The notes: generated by a model from the letters alone, not told the origin. Shown: positions 34,822 through 42,937, counted from the stretch's first letter. The stretch: 64,000 bases of DNA from Pseudotabrizicola alkalilacus (GCF_003443995.1 NZ_QWEY01000003.1:62001-126000), one strand, 5' to 3'. A program made the numbers and translations.

Positions 34822-35691
34822 GTGCTTCAAGTAGCTGTTTTCGTGGATGCAGGCTACCTGTATGCACAAGGTTCATCTCTGCTTTCGGGGCAAAAGCAGC
34901 CACGTCAGACAATACAGCTCTCAACGCCGGACGTTCTGAAAGCACTATGTGAGATGGCTGAGCGCGTTGCACCGGGGGCGCGCTTGCTCAGGGTGTATTG
35001 GTATGACGGGCTTCTGCGCGGCGGCAGACCTACCACCGAACAAATCACACTTGCTAACTCGCAGCGCACCAAACTCCGCTTGGGAATGGTGAACGGAAGC
35101 GGTCAACAGAAGGGCGTGGACTCCCTGATTGTCACCGATCTGATTGACCTTGCACGTAACAAGGCGATCACTGACGCCCTTCTTGTTGCTGGCGATGAGG
35201 ATCTGCGCATCGGCGTGCAGATCGCGCAGACCTTTGGTGTCCAGACTCATCTTCTTGGCATCAAGCCAGCACGTGGTTCGCAGTCACCGGACTTGATTCA
35301 AGAAGCAGACACTCATCATGAGTGGCTTGAAGCTGACATTGCCCGATTTATGACTGTGACCCTCGGAGCTAGTGCAGCAGTCGCTACAGAGGCCCCGCCT
35401 CTTGCGCAGGGCGCGTCCGCAACTCCTGAGGGTGCGTCCGAAGCTTTGCAAGTTTACTCGGAAGCACTTGTTCTACTAGAAATTCAAACCACCATCGCGA
35501 CTATAGGAACCGAAGCGCTCGAACTCTATCTGGAAGCGTTTCGTGCCGATCCAAAGTCGGTTCCTTCCGACCTTGATCGACAGACACTCGGCAGAATCGG
35601 CGCTAAAGTTGGCGCCAAGTTAGAGCCTACAGAGGTTCGTGAATATCGCAGGTTGTTCCGGGAACGTCTCTTGAAAGAGTGCGACAAATAG
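34822..35691 (+). CDS. NYN-domain (PIN-like) ribonuclease family protein
   Basis: A 289-aa protein starting with GTG behind GGGAG. The NYN domain covers about residues 1-180: AVFVDAGYLY (Asp9), QKGVDSLIVTDLIDLA (Asp100) and LVAGDEDLR (Asp125/127) supply the acidic residues expected for metal-dependent RNase activity. After a linker (about 185-215), a helical C-terminal domain contains LELYLEAFRADPKSVPSDLD and LEPTEVREYRRLFRERLL. It is transcribed against the surrounding phage genes and sits in AT-rich DNA, as accessory cargo does. An RNA-cleaving defence or toxin function is inferred, not shown. Confidence 0.8.
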   Translation: MLQVAVFVDAGYLYAQGSSLLSGQKQPRQTIQLSTPDVLKALCEMAERVAPGARLLRVYWYDGLLRGGRPTTEQITLANSQRTKLRLGMVNGSGQQKGVDSLIVTDLIDLARNKAITDALLVAGDEDLRIGVQIAQTFGVQTHLLGIKPARGSQSPDLIQEADTHHEWLEADIARFMTVTLGASAAVATEAPPLAQGASATPEGASEALQVYSEALVLLEIQTTIATIGTEALELYLEAFRADPKSVPSDLDRQTLGRIGAKVGAKLEPTEVREYRRLFRERLLKECDK

Positions 35692-35741
35692 GTAGGCGGT
35701 CCCATGCCTCGCCACACCGCTCCCCAAATTTCCGCACCAAG

Positions 35742-36476
35742 CTACCTGCCTGCAAAACTCTTTCCCCGCATGTTCTGCGATGACAGCACCTGATCGATAG
35801 GCAGACCCATGCGCAGGCGCTTGTTGATAGTGGGTTTGCTCAGCCCAAGACGTGCAGCCCATTGTTTGAGGGTCATCGTCTCCCCTGCATGGGTCAGGGT
35901 TATGCCGGGCTTACCAGCCTTGGCAGGCCGGGGCTGTTCCTTACGGGGTCGTCTTGCTTGCTGGCCGCTTGGTTCGGTCAGGGCGCGCTCTATCGGCCAA
36001 TGTGCAAACAGTCGGCTTCTAAGCGTGCCCTCAGCCAAGCCAGTGCGCACTGACCATTCTTTCAGGGTCAGGCTCTCACCATCGTAGGTGTGACGCTTCC
36101 TATCCCTTGGCGCGCGTGACTTAGGCTCAGTTTTTCGGGTTTTCTTCGTTCTGGTGACGCGCGGGGCATCAGAGGCTGCAAGTTCTTCTGGTGATGGTGC
36201 CGCGGCGATCTGGCGCGTCATGTTGTCGATGACAGCCTGCATATCCAGCCCTGCCATGGCGCAGACCATGGAAAGATCAAGGCTTGGGGTTGTCAGGTAG
36301 TCGCGGGCGCTCTGACAGGCGCGGGCGCGGCGCGTGGTGATTTCCTGTTCTATCCTACAGCCATTGTTGAGCCCCCCGTAAAGGGCTTCCTGCACCACGA
36401 CAAGCAAGACGCTCTGCCACAGGTCTTGCTCGGGGTATTTGCCAAGGGTGCGCTTATAGGCGGGTTCAACGGACAT
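35742..36476 (-). CDS. Protein with two TLKEWA-type HTH-like repeats
   Basis: A 244-aa protein starting at MSVEPAYKRTLGKYPEQDLW, overlapping the HNH gene by 11 bp. The N-terminal half is helical. Two copies of a short DNA-binding-like unit follow a basic linker: LTLKEWSVRTGLAEGTLRSR (about 160-190) and MTLKQWAARLGLSKPTINKR (about 210-240). Each is preceded by a TYDGES/THAGET turn. Such units accompany phage HNH and AP2 proteins. The function is probably DNA binding; nothing more can be said. Confidence 0.65.
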   Translation of the reverse strand: MSVEPAYKRTLGKYPEQDLWQSVLLVVVQEALYGGLNNGCRIEQEITTRRARACQSARDYLTTPSLDLSMVCAMAGLDMQAVIDNMTRQIAAAPSPEELAASDAPRVTRTKKTRKTEPKSRAPRDRKRHTYDGESLTLKEWSVRTGLAEGTLRSRLFAHWPIERALTEPSGQQARRPRKEQPRPAKAGKPGITLTHAGETMTLKQWAARLGLSKPTINKRLRMGLPIDQVLSSQNMRGKSFAGR

Positions 36477-36810
36477 GGCTGCGCTCTTGGCGTTGCTTGT
36501 GCCGGTCGTGGCAGGGTTTGCACAGCGGCTGCCAGTTCTGCCGGTTCCAGAACAGGGCATCATCACCCTTATGCGGGATGATGTGATCTACCACCGTGGC
36601 AGGGGCGCGGCACAGGGTGCAGTGCGGGTGACAGGTCAGGAAGGCTTTACGGGCTTTCTCCCATTCGGCGTTATAGCCGCGCTGGCGGGCAGTCGGGCGC
36701 TTGGCGTCATGCCGTGCATTGCGGGCGCGGTTGCCTGCAATCTGACAGGCGCACAGGGCACCGTGCGGCACCAGCTTGCCACAGGAACAGAGGTGCGGGG
36801 GCCGGGGCAT
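36466..36810 (-). CDS. HNH endonuclease
   Basis: A 114-aa protein with a Cys/His-rich start (CSCGKLVPHGALCACQ) and the HNH core: CTLCRAPATVVDHIIPHKGD, then NWQPLCKPCHDRHKQ. The two Cys pairs bind zinc, and the DH and N/H residues are intact. In HK97-like phages and capsid-encoding satellites an HNH protein works with terminase in genome packaging. Its ATG overlaps the stop of the upstream gene by one base. Confidence 0.93.
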   Translation of the reverse strand: MPRPPHLCSCGKLVPHGALCACQIAGNRARNARHDAKRPTARQRGYNAEWEKARKAFLTCHPHCTLCRAPATVVDHIIPHKGDDALFWNRQNWQPLCKPCHDRHKQRQERSHVR

Positions 36811-37412
36811 CAGAGCTTCCCTTTCAGGGCATGCAGCCCTTCCCGGTCAAATTCAGGATCGAAGCCCTGTTCTGCGATCTGGTGCAGCCGATCGGCGGTG
36901 TAATCGTCCTGGGTGTGTTCTGCGTCATCATCATCGGCGGCACCGTGGATGGCCTTGAGCTTGCTGATATGACCTTCAACCGCCTCAAGGATTTCATCCG
37001 GGGTGGCATTCCATGTCTCTTGTGGGGTCCATTGCAGCCAGCCGGTGCCGAAGCGGTAAAGCTGCGCATAGGCATCGTGCCATGGCACCGCCCTACCCTG
37101 TCCTGTGCCACCCTTGGATGACTTCGGCAGGAAGCCGGTGATCAGGTCTGCAAGCGGGGCTTGGGTGATCTCTGCAAGGCGCTGTAGCGGCGCTGTGGCG
37201 AAGCTGGCAAGGAAGCGGTCTGCCTGATCGGGGTCAGTCGCTGCGGTGCGGATGATCTCATGCACCGTGCCGATGTGGAACGCGGCCAGCCGATCGAACA
37301 GCGGGCCGTATCCGTTATGAAGGCGCTCAAGGCGCGTTGCTGCCCGCAAGGTCGGGCGCAGGCGCACGGTATAGAAACCGTGCGCAAGCCTGATATCCTC
37401 GCGGGCAAGCAT
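36810..37412 (-). CDS. Probable phage tail assembly chaperone-like protein
   Basis: A 200-aa protein. The N-terminal part (GFYTVRLRPTLRAATRLERL with LAAFHIGTVHEII) resembles the gpG/TAC_11 type. The central WLQWTPQETWNATPDEILEA resembles the short second chaperone of gene-transfer-agent-like tails. The C-terminal region is acidic. The start at 37412 overlaps nothing and lies 11 bp past the capsid gene. Assignment is by pattern and could be wrong in detail. Confidence 0.55.
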   Translation of the reverse strand: MLAREDIRLAHGFYTVRLRPTLRAATRLERLHNGYGPLFDRLAAFHIGTVHEIIRTAATDPDQADRFLASFATAPLQRLAEITQAPLADLITGFLPKSSKGGTGQGRAVPWHDAYAQLYRFGTGWLQWTPQETWNATPDEILEAVEGHISKLKAIHGAADDDDAEHTQDDYTADRLHQIAEQGFDPEFDREGLHALKGKL

Positions 37413-37422
37413 GGCATCAGGC

Positions 37423-38925
37423 TCAGGCAGCCATCGACAACTTGCGGAACACGTCGCTGCGCACCACGCCTGCACCCACCCGGCGGCGGGCATGGAAACG
37501 TGCAAGCCCAACCGTGCGCTGTGTCAGCAGATCCGGCAGCACGTCCAGTTCCACGCGGTCATAGATCCGATAGCCCGCTTTGAAGTCACCGAAGATGATC
37601 GGCGTGGCGGCGGCGGCGATGTTCGGCATGTCCAGAGCTTCGACCACAGGACGCCCAAGGATCGTTTCCGGCTGGCCTGCCTGATAGGACGGCTGCCACA
37701 GGTAATTGCCTGCGCCGTCTTTCAGGGTGCGGATCACCGCAAGGGTCGTGCCATTCATCACCCACGAACCCCGGTTGCGATAGGTCGCGGGCATGGCATA
37801 CATCAGCCGGATCAGGGCATCAGCAGACAGAACAGTTGCATGGCCGTTGTTCGTCACTGCGATGCCGGGTGCGATCATATAGCCTTGCGGTTCAACAGCC
37901 GTGGTGCCGTTCACAAACGACTTCGCCTCTTTCGCGCCGAAGTCTTCAGCCAATGCAAGGCGCACTTCGGCTTCGACGTTGCCGGAATCTTCCAGCATGC
38001 GCAGCGACAGGTCCACAAAGGTTGCCAGTTCCTTCACCGCAATCTCGGACTGATCAAAGGTCGGCTCGGACCCCGTGCGGGCGGTCGTCTCGCCCACCCA
38101 GACGGCATTCGTGATGCCGGTGCGTTTGGGCAGAAGGATCGTGTGGCTGCCGGTCGTGCGCACATCGGCGATAGAGCGGATCGGGCTGAATTCCACCAGA
38201 TTGCGGATGAACTCGCCGGACGTTTCCTCTGGTGCCAGCACATAGGCCGGGGCATCGGCGGCAACAGTCAAAGCCTTTTTGTCAAAGTCAGCACCTTGCA
38301 GGAAGCTGACAAAGGCTTTGGTGTTGGCGGCACCTTGGACAATCGCTGGAATGCCGGGGCGGTTGCCCTTGGCTTCCAACTTGTCCAGACGGGCTTTCAC
38401 CTCATCGAAGGCTTTGGTGTCGATTTGCGGCGCATTGGCCGGGGTTTGGGTGTCTTCTTCGGGGTTCATTTGGGTCTCACTCGTTACAATGGTTTTAACA
38501 GAGGTGATCTGTGCGCCCGGATGTGCCGGGACCGCGACAACAGAGATTTCGTGCAACTCAAGGGCGCTGATGGTGCGGCCCTTGGCATTGCGCTTGGCAG
38601 TCTTGGTGACAAAGCCGATCGACAGGCCGGACACAGCACCGGCACGGATCATGGCGCGCACTTCGCGGGCGCGCTCCACATCTTCCACCAAGAGCTTGCC
38701 TTTGACGGTCAGACCTTCGGCAGTTTCCCCGATCTCATCCCAGACGCCGATCACTTGGCCTTGGTCATGGGCGAACAACATCGGCAGCGATGCAGGCGCA
38801 GTGAATGCGCCCTTTTCGATCACATCACCCACGCGGTCAGGGGAACCAAAGGGCCACGCAAGGCCGGTGATCTCGCCCGCGTCGGTGACGGCAAGCTGCG
38901 CCTTGAACTCAATGCGATCCGTCAT
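37423..38925 (-). CDS. Fused prohead protease and HK97-type major capsid protein
   Basis: A 500-aa polyprotein. Residues 1-145 are an S78-type prohead protease (FAHDQGQVIG with His53; GAVSGLSIGF with Ser99/Ser102; EISVVAVPAHPGAQI). After an acidic and Pro-rich linker (NPEEDTQTPANAPQ), residues about 200-500 are an HK97-fold capsid protein (ETSGEFIRNLVEFSPIRSIA; VGETTARTGSEPTFDQSEIA; GSWVMNGTTLAVIRTLKDG). Fusion of both activities in one chain is known in some phages; the protease would cut itself free as the delta domain. The frame is intact throughout. Confidence 0.93.
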   Translation of the reverse strand: MTDRIEFKAQLAVTDAGEITGLAWPFGSPDRVGDVIEKGAFTAPASLPMLFAHDQGQVIGVWDEIGETAEGLTVKGKLLVEDVERAREVRAMIRAGAVSGLSIGFVTKTAKRNAKGRTISALELHEISVVAVPAHPGAQITSVKTIVTSETQMNPEEDTQTPANAPQIDTKAFDEVKARLDKLEAKGNRPGIPAIVQGAANTKAFVSFLQGADFDKKALTVAADAPAYVLAPEETSGEFIRNLVEFSPIRSIADVRTTGSHTILLPKRTGITNAVWVGETTARTGSEPTFDQSEIAVKELATFVDLSLRMLEDSGNVEAEVRLALAEDFGAKEAKSFVNGTTAVEPQGYMIAPGIAVTNNGHATVLSADALIRLMYAMPATYRNRGSWVMNGTTLAVIRTLKDGAGNYLWQPSYQAGQPETILGRPVVEALDMPNIAAAATPIIFGDFKAGYRIYDRVELDVLPDLLTQRTVGLARFHARRRVGAGVVRSDVFRKLSMAA

Positions 38926-39302
38926 GCTGCCACCTCTGCGACAAAGCGGGCATAGTCATCTTCGGCATTGCGCGCGATATCGTCAGGCGTCTCGGCTTTC
39001 CCGTTCCACCGCGCATCAAGGATATCCAGCGCCAGCGGGAACACCTCACCCAAAGGCCGGTTGCGCACATAGGCTTCGACGAGGCGGTGTGCATTCTCAG
39101 GGTTCATAGCCGCGCCGATCAGGCCAAGGCGGATGATCAGGGCCAGATGGTCGGCTTTGAACTGTAGCTGCATCATCTGCATTTGCAGGGCACCGATGCC
39201 CAAGCCGGTCTGGTGCTCAAGTTCGGTGATCATGGCATCTGTCAGGCAGAAGTCATGCTCACCTTCCCCCAGGAACGCGCGGTGTGTGATCAGGTCATTC
39301 AT
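38922..39302 (-). CDS. Gene transfer agent gp10-like tail chaperone (TAC_11)
   Basis: A 126-aa protein: MNDLITHRAFLGEGEHDFCL, then ITELEHQTGLGIGALQMQMM and the family-typical IIRLGLIGAAMNPENAHRLV and PLGEVFPLALDILDARW. It overlaps portal (8 bp) and capsid (4 bp), so the three are translationally linked. A tail chaperone between portal and capsid is an unusual place; in gene-transfer-agent-like phages it follows the tail tube gene. Confidence 0.75.
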   Translation of the reverse strand: MNDLITHRAFLGEGEHDFCLTDAMITELEHQTGLGIGALQMQMMQLQFKADHLALIIRLGLIGAAMNPENAHRLVEAYVRNRPLGEVFPLALDILDARWNGKAETPDDIARNAEDDYARFVAEVAA

Positions 39303-40506
39303 TTGGGGCTTCCTCGGATGCCGGGTCAGGCTTTGCGCCGGTCGTGGTGTAGGGGTTTTCCAGAACGTCACCACCAGCCAGCGGCGGCAGATTCAGGCCA
39401 CCGCGCACTTCGTTTGCGGTCATCGCTCCCATGCTGCGATACTGCCCATAGGCAGCGGCACGGGCGGCATGACTGGTGGAAAGCAGATCATCGATCACGA
39501 ATTCCGCGTAAACGTCGCGGCGTTCATCCGGGGTCAGCAGGCACCGGGAATAGGACCATTCCCAAGAGCGAAGCCATGGCTGCAAGGTCACTTGCAGGAA
39601 CTGCCGCGCCATCTCTTCGGTATTGGACCAAGTGCCGCGCGATAGCTCAAACAGCATTGTTGGTGGCGTCCGGAAGGCACGGGCGATCTCGCGGATTTGC
39701 TCAAGGCGGTTCTCTGCAAACTGTGCATCCGTCAGGGTCATCGTGACGGCCTGATAGAGCATCCCTTCATCAAGCAGTGCCACACCACCGGCCTTCGGGC
39801 CGGAATGGGTGTCTGTCCAAGCCGTCTTGAGGTTCTGCTTTGCGACCTCATCCAAGCGCTTGGGGGAAGTGATGATGCCGCCGGGTTGGGCACCATTGGC
39901 AAAGACCTTGCCGATGTGGGATTCAAAGGCGGCGGCAAGGGCAATGGCGTTCTTAGCCAGCGTGATCGGCGCACGGCCCCCGAAGGATTGCACATGCACC
40001 ACATCGCGGAAGCCGTAGCGCACCGGCCCCCGATCGGTCGCGACAGTATAGAACGGCTCGCCATCAGGTTCGGCAAGGACACTGACAGAAGACGGCGGAA
40101 CGCGGTGCAGCTCCATCGGTTCACCAGCGCCGTTGCGCACCACCACCGCAAAGCCGCCCTTGTCGTTCAACAAGGCATCAGCGGTCAGGGCTGTGCGCAG
40201 GGCTTCGGCGCTGGTCCATTCATTCGCCTCACCGTGCATCAGGGCATAAGCCGGATGCTCAGTCAGGGCTTGGCGGGTTTGCCGATCAAAGAGCTTTGCA
40301 GGCAGGGTGCCAACGGTTTCGCTGATCAGGGACACGGCGCACATCACCGCCGGAACCTGCATCGCGGTCAAAGGTCCGACATGCTGGCCTGTGATAGAAG
40401 GCGCACCGCCGAACAGGGCAAAGGCTTCGGGGTCGGAAAGAGCAAAGGCTTTCGCCTCACCCTTCCCGCCCAAAGCAGTCTTGAACCGGGAAAACAAAGA
40501 ACTCAC
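39295..40506 (-). CDS. Phage portal protein (HK97 family)
   Basis: A 403-aa portal. Family features: VPAVMCAVSLISETVGTLPA near residue 50, HPAYALMHGEANEWTSAEAL, HRVPPSSVSVL, FRDVVHVQSFGG, and the C-terminal clip/wing with QLRIRE-like AENRLEQIREIARAFRTPP. It ends with NEVRGGLNLPPLAGGD. It forms the DNA entry ring of the capsid. Length is normal. It is first in the head group, next to the integrase gene. Confidence 0.94.
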   Translation of the reverse strand: MSSLFSRFKTALGGKGEAKAFALSDPEAFALFGGAPSITGQHVGPLTAMQVPAVMCAVSLISETVGTLPAKLFDRQTRQALTEHPAYALMHGEANEWTSAEALRTALTADALLNDKGGFAVVVRNGAGEPMELHRVPPSSVSVLAEPDGEPFYTVATDRGPVRYGFRDVVHVQSFGGRAPITLAKNAIALAAAFESHIGKVFANGAQPGGIITSPKRLDEVAKQNLKTAWTDTHSGPKAGGVALLDEGMLYQAVTMTLTDAQFAENRLEQIREIARAFRTPPTMLFELSRGTWSNTEEMARQFLQVTLQPWLRSWEWSYSRCLLTPDERRDVYAEFVIDDLLSTSHAARAAAYGQYRSMGAMTANEVRGGLNLPPLAGGDVLENPYTTTGAKPDPASEEAPNE

Positions 40507-40583
40507 TACGCCGCACCAGAAAACAAGGACACTCGCTACAGTGGCGAAAATGCCACATATGGCGTGTCACGGCAAGCGATTTG

Positions 40584-42395
40584 TTATGTTATCACGTTCG
40601 GTGCAAGGTGATCAATCGTAAGTCCGGCATAGGCAATCGCGTTCACCAGCTCGACTCTCTTCTCAAGCATCCCTTGAGGCATGATCCCATACTTGCCGGT
40701 CATGCTGGCTTCGGTGTGCCCGAGGATGAAACCGAACTCTTGATCAAGGTATCCAGCGCGGCGCAGTGCATCGGCAGCACCATGCCGGAACGAATAGAGC
40801 GACAGACCGCGCCCTTCCTTCAAGCCAATGCGCGACAGGTAGCGCCCGAACTCGCGGGAAAGCTCAGCCATCATCTGCCCGCGTTCATTGCGCCTAGCCA
40901 TCGGAAACAGGGCTGTGCCGCCTTCCTTCACGCGCTTCTCATGGTAAGCGATGAAACCGATCTTGATCAGTTCCGGATGAATCGGAACCACGCGCATCGA
41001 TCCGGCTGTTTTGACAGATTTCCCTTCGGTCGTGGTTTCGCCCTCGGTCGTTATGTGCATGATCCAGTGACCATGCTCTTGGCGAACATCTGACACCGCA
41101 AGTTGCCCGATCTCACTCGGTCGCGCACCAGAGAACGCCATCATCAGCGGCACCCAGAACCGATGATCACGGATCAAAATGTTCCCCGGTTTCGCCACGT
41201 TTCGCCATTCGTCTGCGCTCTGGCATCCTGCGAACCATGGCGAGTGAAACAGGGTCTTTAGCTCTTCGGGTTTGAAGGGAAGCGTTGCGGCCTTGTTTTC
41301 CTTTTTCAGCATCAGCCCTTCAACGGGGTTTTTATCAACATAGCCGTTGTTCTCAGCCCATGTCATGAATGCACCCAGACTGGACAGGTAGCGGTTTACT
41401 GTCCGGTCTGCGATCACCGGCTTGCCGATCTTTTCATTCGCCTTGATGAACTGGTGAATGTTCATGCCTGCAAAGACTTTGGTTTCGGTGGCTTTGACCG
41501 GATACTTGACCAGTAGCTGTTTCCACGTGCGAACTTCGGCTTTCGTGATCATGCCGATCGGGAAACTTGCACCGACGGTTTCAACAAACGTGCCGATATC
41601 CCGGCGGCACTGGTCCACTCGATCTTTCGCCACGCCGCGCGGGTTCTCACTCGCGAAGATTTCGAAAACCTCCATGATTGACTCACCCGGCTTTGCGGTC
41701 TGCCGCCGGGGTCCAAACGCGGGCCTTACAATGGGGTCTTTCGCCTGTCCGGTGTAGTCTCCCCGATCACGCTCTTGACCCCGCTGTAGCGCCTCTATCT
41801 CTGCCCGCATCATGGATCGGGCAAGGCTGATCCAGTCGGGTGAACCGCGCTTCACCAGAAGGCGCTGGGTGCGAAGAACTTCATCAACCTCATCCGCGAT
41901 CAGGGCAGTCTCACCCTTGGTCAGATGCAGGCGCAGTTCCGCAAGCTTTGCCGCGCGATGATCAGCGGCGATCTTGGGCGCGTCCCGTGCTGCTAAAAAG
42001 TCCAGTGATGCGATCATCACCGCTTCGGGGTCTGATGTATCCACCTCACCCCGGCGAACGGCATCGACTACACCGCGCCGAAGCGATGCGACCTCATCAA
42101 CAGACGGCACCTGACCACGCGATACTTCATCCCGATCGGTTGCCGCGCTGTAGTGATCCCACACCGCGTGATCCTGATCGTCTTGGGTAAGAAGGCGGCG
42201 CGCGCGCAGGTCATCGAAGTGGCTGTGCCATGCTTGGATGACAGGCCACATAAGGCGCTTCGCCTCGGATTGTTCTTTAGTGCCAAGGGCTTTGACGAGT
42301 TCCTTCGCACCGACGACTTCGACCAGATCAAGCGGCACCCGGATACGAGCGGAATAGGATGCACCCCGGCGGAACAGATAGGAAACACTTGCCAT
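40584..42395 (-). CDS. int: Tyrosine integrase of the element
   Basis: A 603-aa site-specific recombinase. The N-terminus (SVSYLFRRGASYSARIRVPL) is the DUF6538-type arm-binding or dimerisation domain, with a long helical middle part. A SAM-like core-binding domain covers about 260-370. The catalytic domain has Arg in GARPSEIGQLAV, the HxxR box in YSFRHGAADALRRAG, His in ILGHTEASMTGKYG and Tyr in the same stretch. The gene lies 120 bp from the right attachment repeat with arm-type sites in the gap, so excision is mechanistically possible. Confidence 0.93.
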   Translation of the reverse strand: MASVSYLFRRGASYSARIRVPLDLVEVVGAKELVKALGTKEQSEAKRLMWPVIQAWHSHFDDLRARRLLTQDDQDHAVWDHYSAATDRDEVSRGQVPSVDEVASLRRGVVDAVRRGEVDTSDPEAVMIASLDFLAARDAPKIAADHRAAKLAELRLHLTKGETALIADEVDEVLRTQRLLVKRGSPDWISLARSMMRAEIEALQRGQERDRGDYTGQAKDPIVRPAFGPRRQTAKPGESIMEVFEIFASENPRGVAKDRVDQCRRDIGTFVETVGASFPIGMITKAEVRTWKQLLVKYPVKATETKVFAGMNIHQFIKANEKIGKPVIADRTVNRYLSSLGAFMTWAENNGYVDKNPVEGLMLKKENKAATLPFKPEELKTLFHSPWFAGCQSADEWRNVAKPGNILIRDHRFWVPLMMAFSGARPSEIGQLAVSDVRQEHGHWIMHITTEGETTTEGKSVKTAGSMRVVPIHPELIKIGFIAYHEKRVKEGGTALFPMARRNERGQMMAELSREFGRYLSRIGLKEGRGLSLYSFRHGAADALRRAGYLDQEFGFILGHTEASMTGKYGIMPQGMLEKRVELVNAIAYAGLTIDHLAPNVIT

Positions 42396-42418
42396 TTTTG
42401 ACCCCTGTGTAGCGGTCG

Positions 42419-42445
42419 TGTGTTACAACTTTGTGTTACAGTTTT
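42419..42445. promoter_or_regulatory. Right integrase arm-type site candidates
   Basis: TGTGTTACA occurs at 42419-42427 and 42432-42440; the second is extended to the 14-mer TGTGTTACAGTTTT that is also found at 25320. They lie just upstream of the integrase start codon, so they could also couple integrase binding to int autoregulation. Confidence 0.55.
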
Positions 42446-42514
42446 GGATCTAAACATTAAGTATTGTCAATAAGTTACATGATATTGTTGAAGAAAAAAG
42501 ATAGCGAAAAAATG

Positions 42515-42538
42515 TCCTGGCGCCCCAGCCAACCGCTT
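42515..42538 (+). repeat. Right attachment repeat
   Basis: A perfect 24-bp copy of the sequence at 25252-25275 without the rest of the tRNA. It marks the right border of the element. Confidence 0.95.
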
Positions 42539-42689
42539 CTGATATCATTGCATGTTGAGCAGGCAGATGCCCTTGAGGGCGAAGCCATGCAACAAACGCA
42601 TAGCGGCAAGACCTCTTTGCTGCATTGCAGCATGAGCCCGCTAAGCTTATCTCATCCTCAGAGAGACGAGCAAATATCAGGAGCCTCAG

Positions 42690-42899
42690 ATGGCAATTTC
42701 AGCAAACAGCGCTTTGCGTTACACCCCAGAAAATCGTGGTGTCTTCGCGACTTTCATGGAGTTCTTTGCGTTGATCGGCGCGGCAGCCGAAGCCTCGGGC
42801 GCAGTCCAGAACGGCCGTCAGCCGTCGGCTGACGCACTGGCAAAGCTGGGCATCCCTGCGGATGCATTTTCCCGGTACACTGGCTTGAACGCCAAATGA
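42690..42899 (+). CDS. Small uncharacterised chromosomal protein, 69 aa
   Basis: A 69-aa protein (MAISANSALRYTPENRGVFA, then TFMEFFALIGAAAEASGAVQ and GRQPSADALAKLGIPADAFS) with a good GGAG site and a terminator 14 bp after its stop. It has one helical, mildly hydrophobic centre. Before the insertion it would have followed the tRNA-Gln gene directly. Not recognised beyond looking like a real, conserved-style small gene. Confidence 0.65.
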   Translation: MAISANSALRYTPENRGVFATFMEFFALIGAAAEASGAVQNGRQPSADALAKLGIPADAFSRYTGLNAK

Positions 42900-42912
42900 C
42901 GAATGCAAAGAT

Positions 42913-42937
42913 ATGACCCGCCGATCAGGCGGGTCAT
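42913..42937. terminator. Terminator between the 69-aa gene and aroB
   Basis: ATGACCCGCC pairs with GGCGGGTCAT with a 5-nt loop. It is followed by short T and A stretches and serves the two converging genes. Confidence 0.75.

Larger units (their letters stand above)
25252..42538. mobile_element. 17.3-kb integrated phage-satellite-like element or reduced prophage at tRNA-Gln
   Basis: The element is delimited by a perfect 24-bp direct repeat overlapping the tRNA-Gln 3' end (25252-25275 and 42515-42538). A tyrosine integrase gene abuts the right end, and copies of TGTGTTACAGTTTT flank both ends. Its content: portal, protease-capsid fusion, connector, HK97 gp10-like, DUF3168, head closure, TerS, TerL, HNH, two tail-chaperone-like genes, tape measure, a NYN nuclease and unknown small genes. 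I find no replication, repressor, tail tube, fibre, baseplate or lysis gene. The size and content point to a capsid-encoding satellite or a much reduced phage; GC is visibly lower than in the flanks. Confidence 0.9.

Noticed and set aside
36477-36566. Upstream 30-codon extension of the HTH-repeat protein
   Set aside because: It lies wholly inside the HNH reading frame in another phase and is low-complexity; MSVEP at 36476 gives a normal short overlap.
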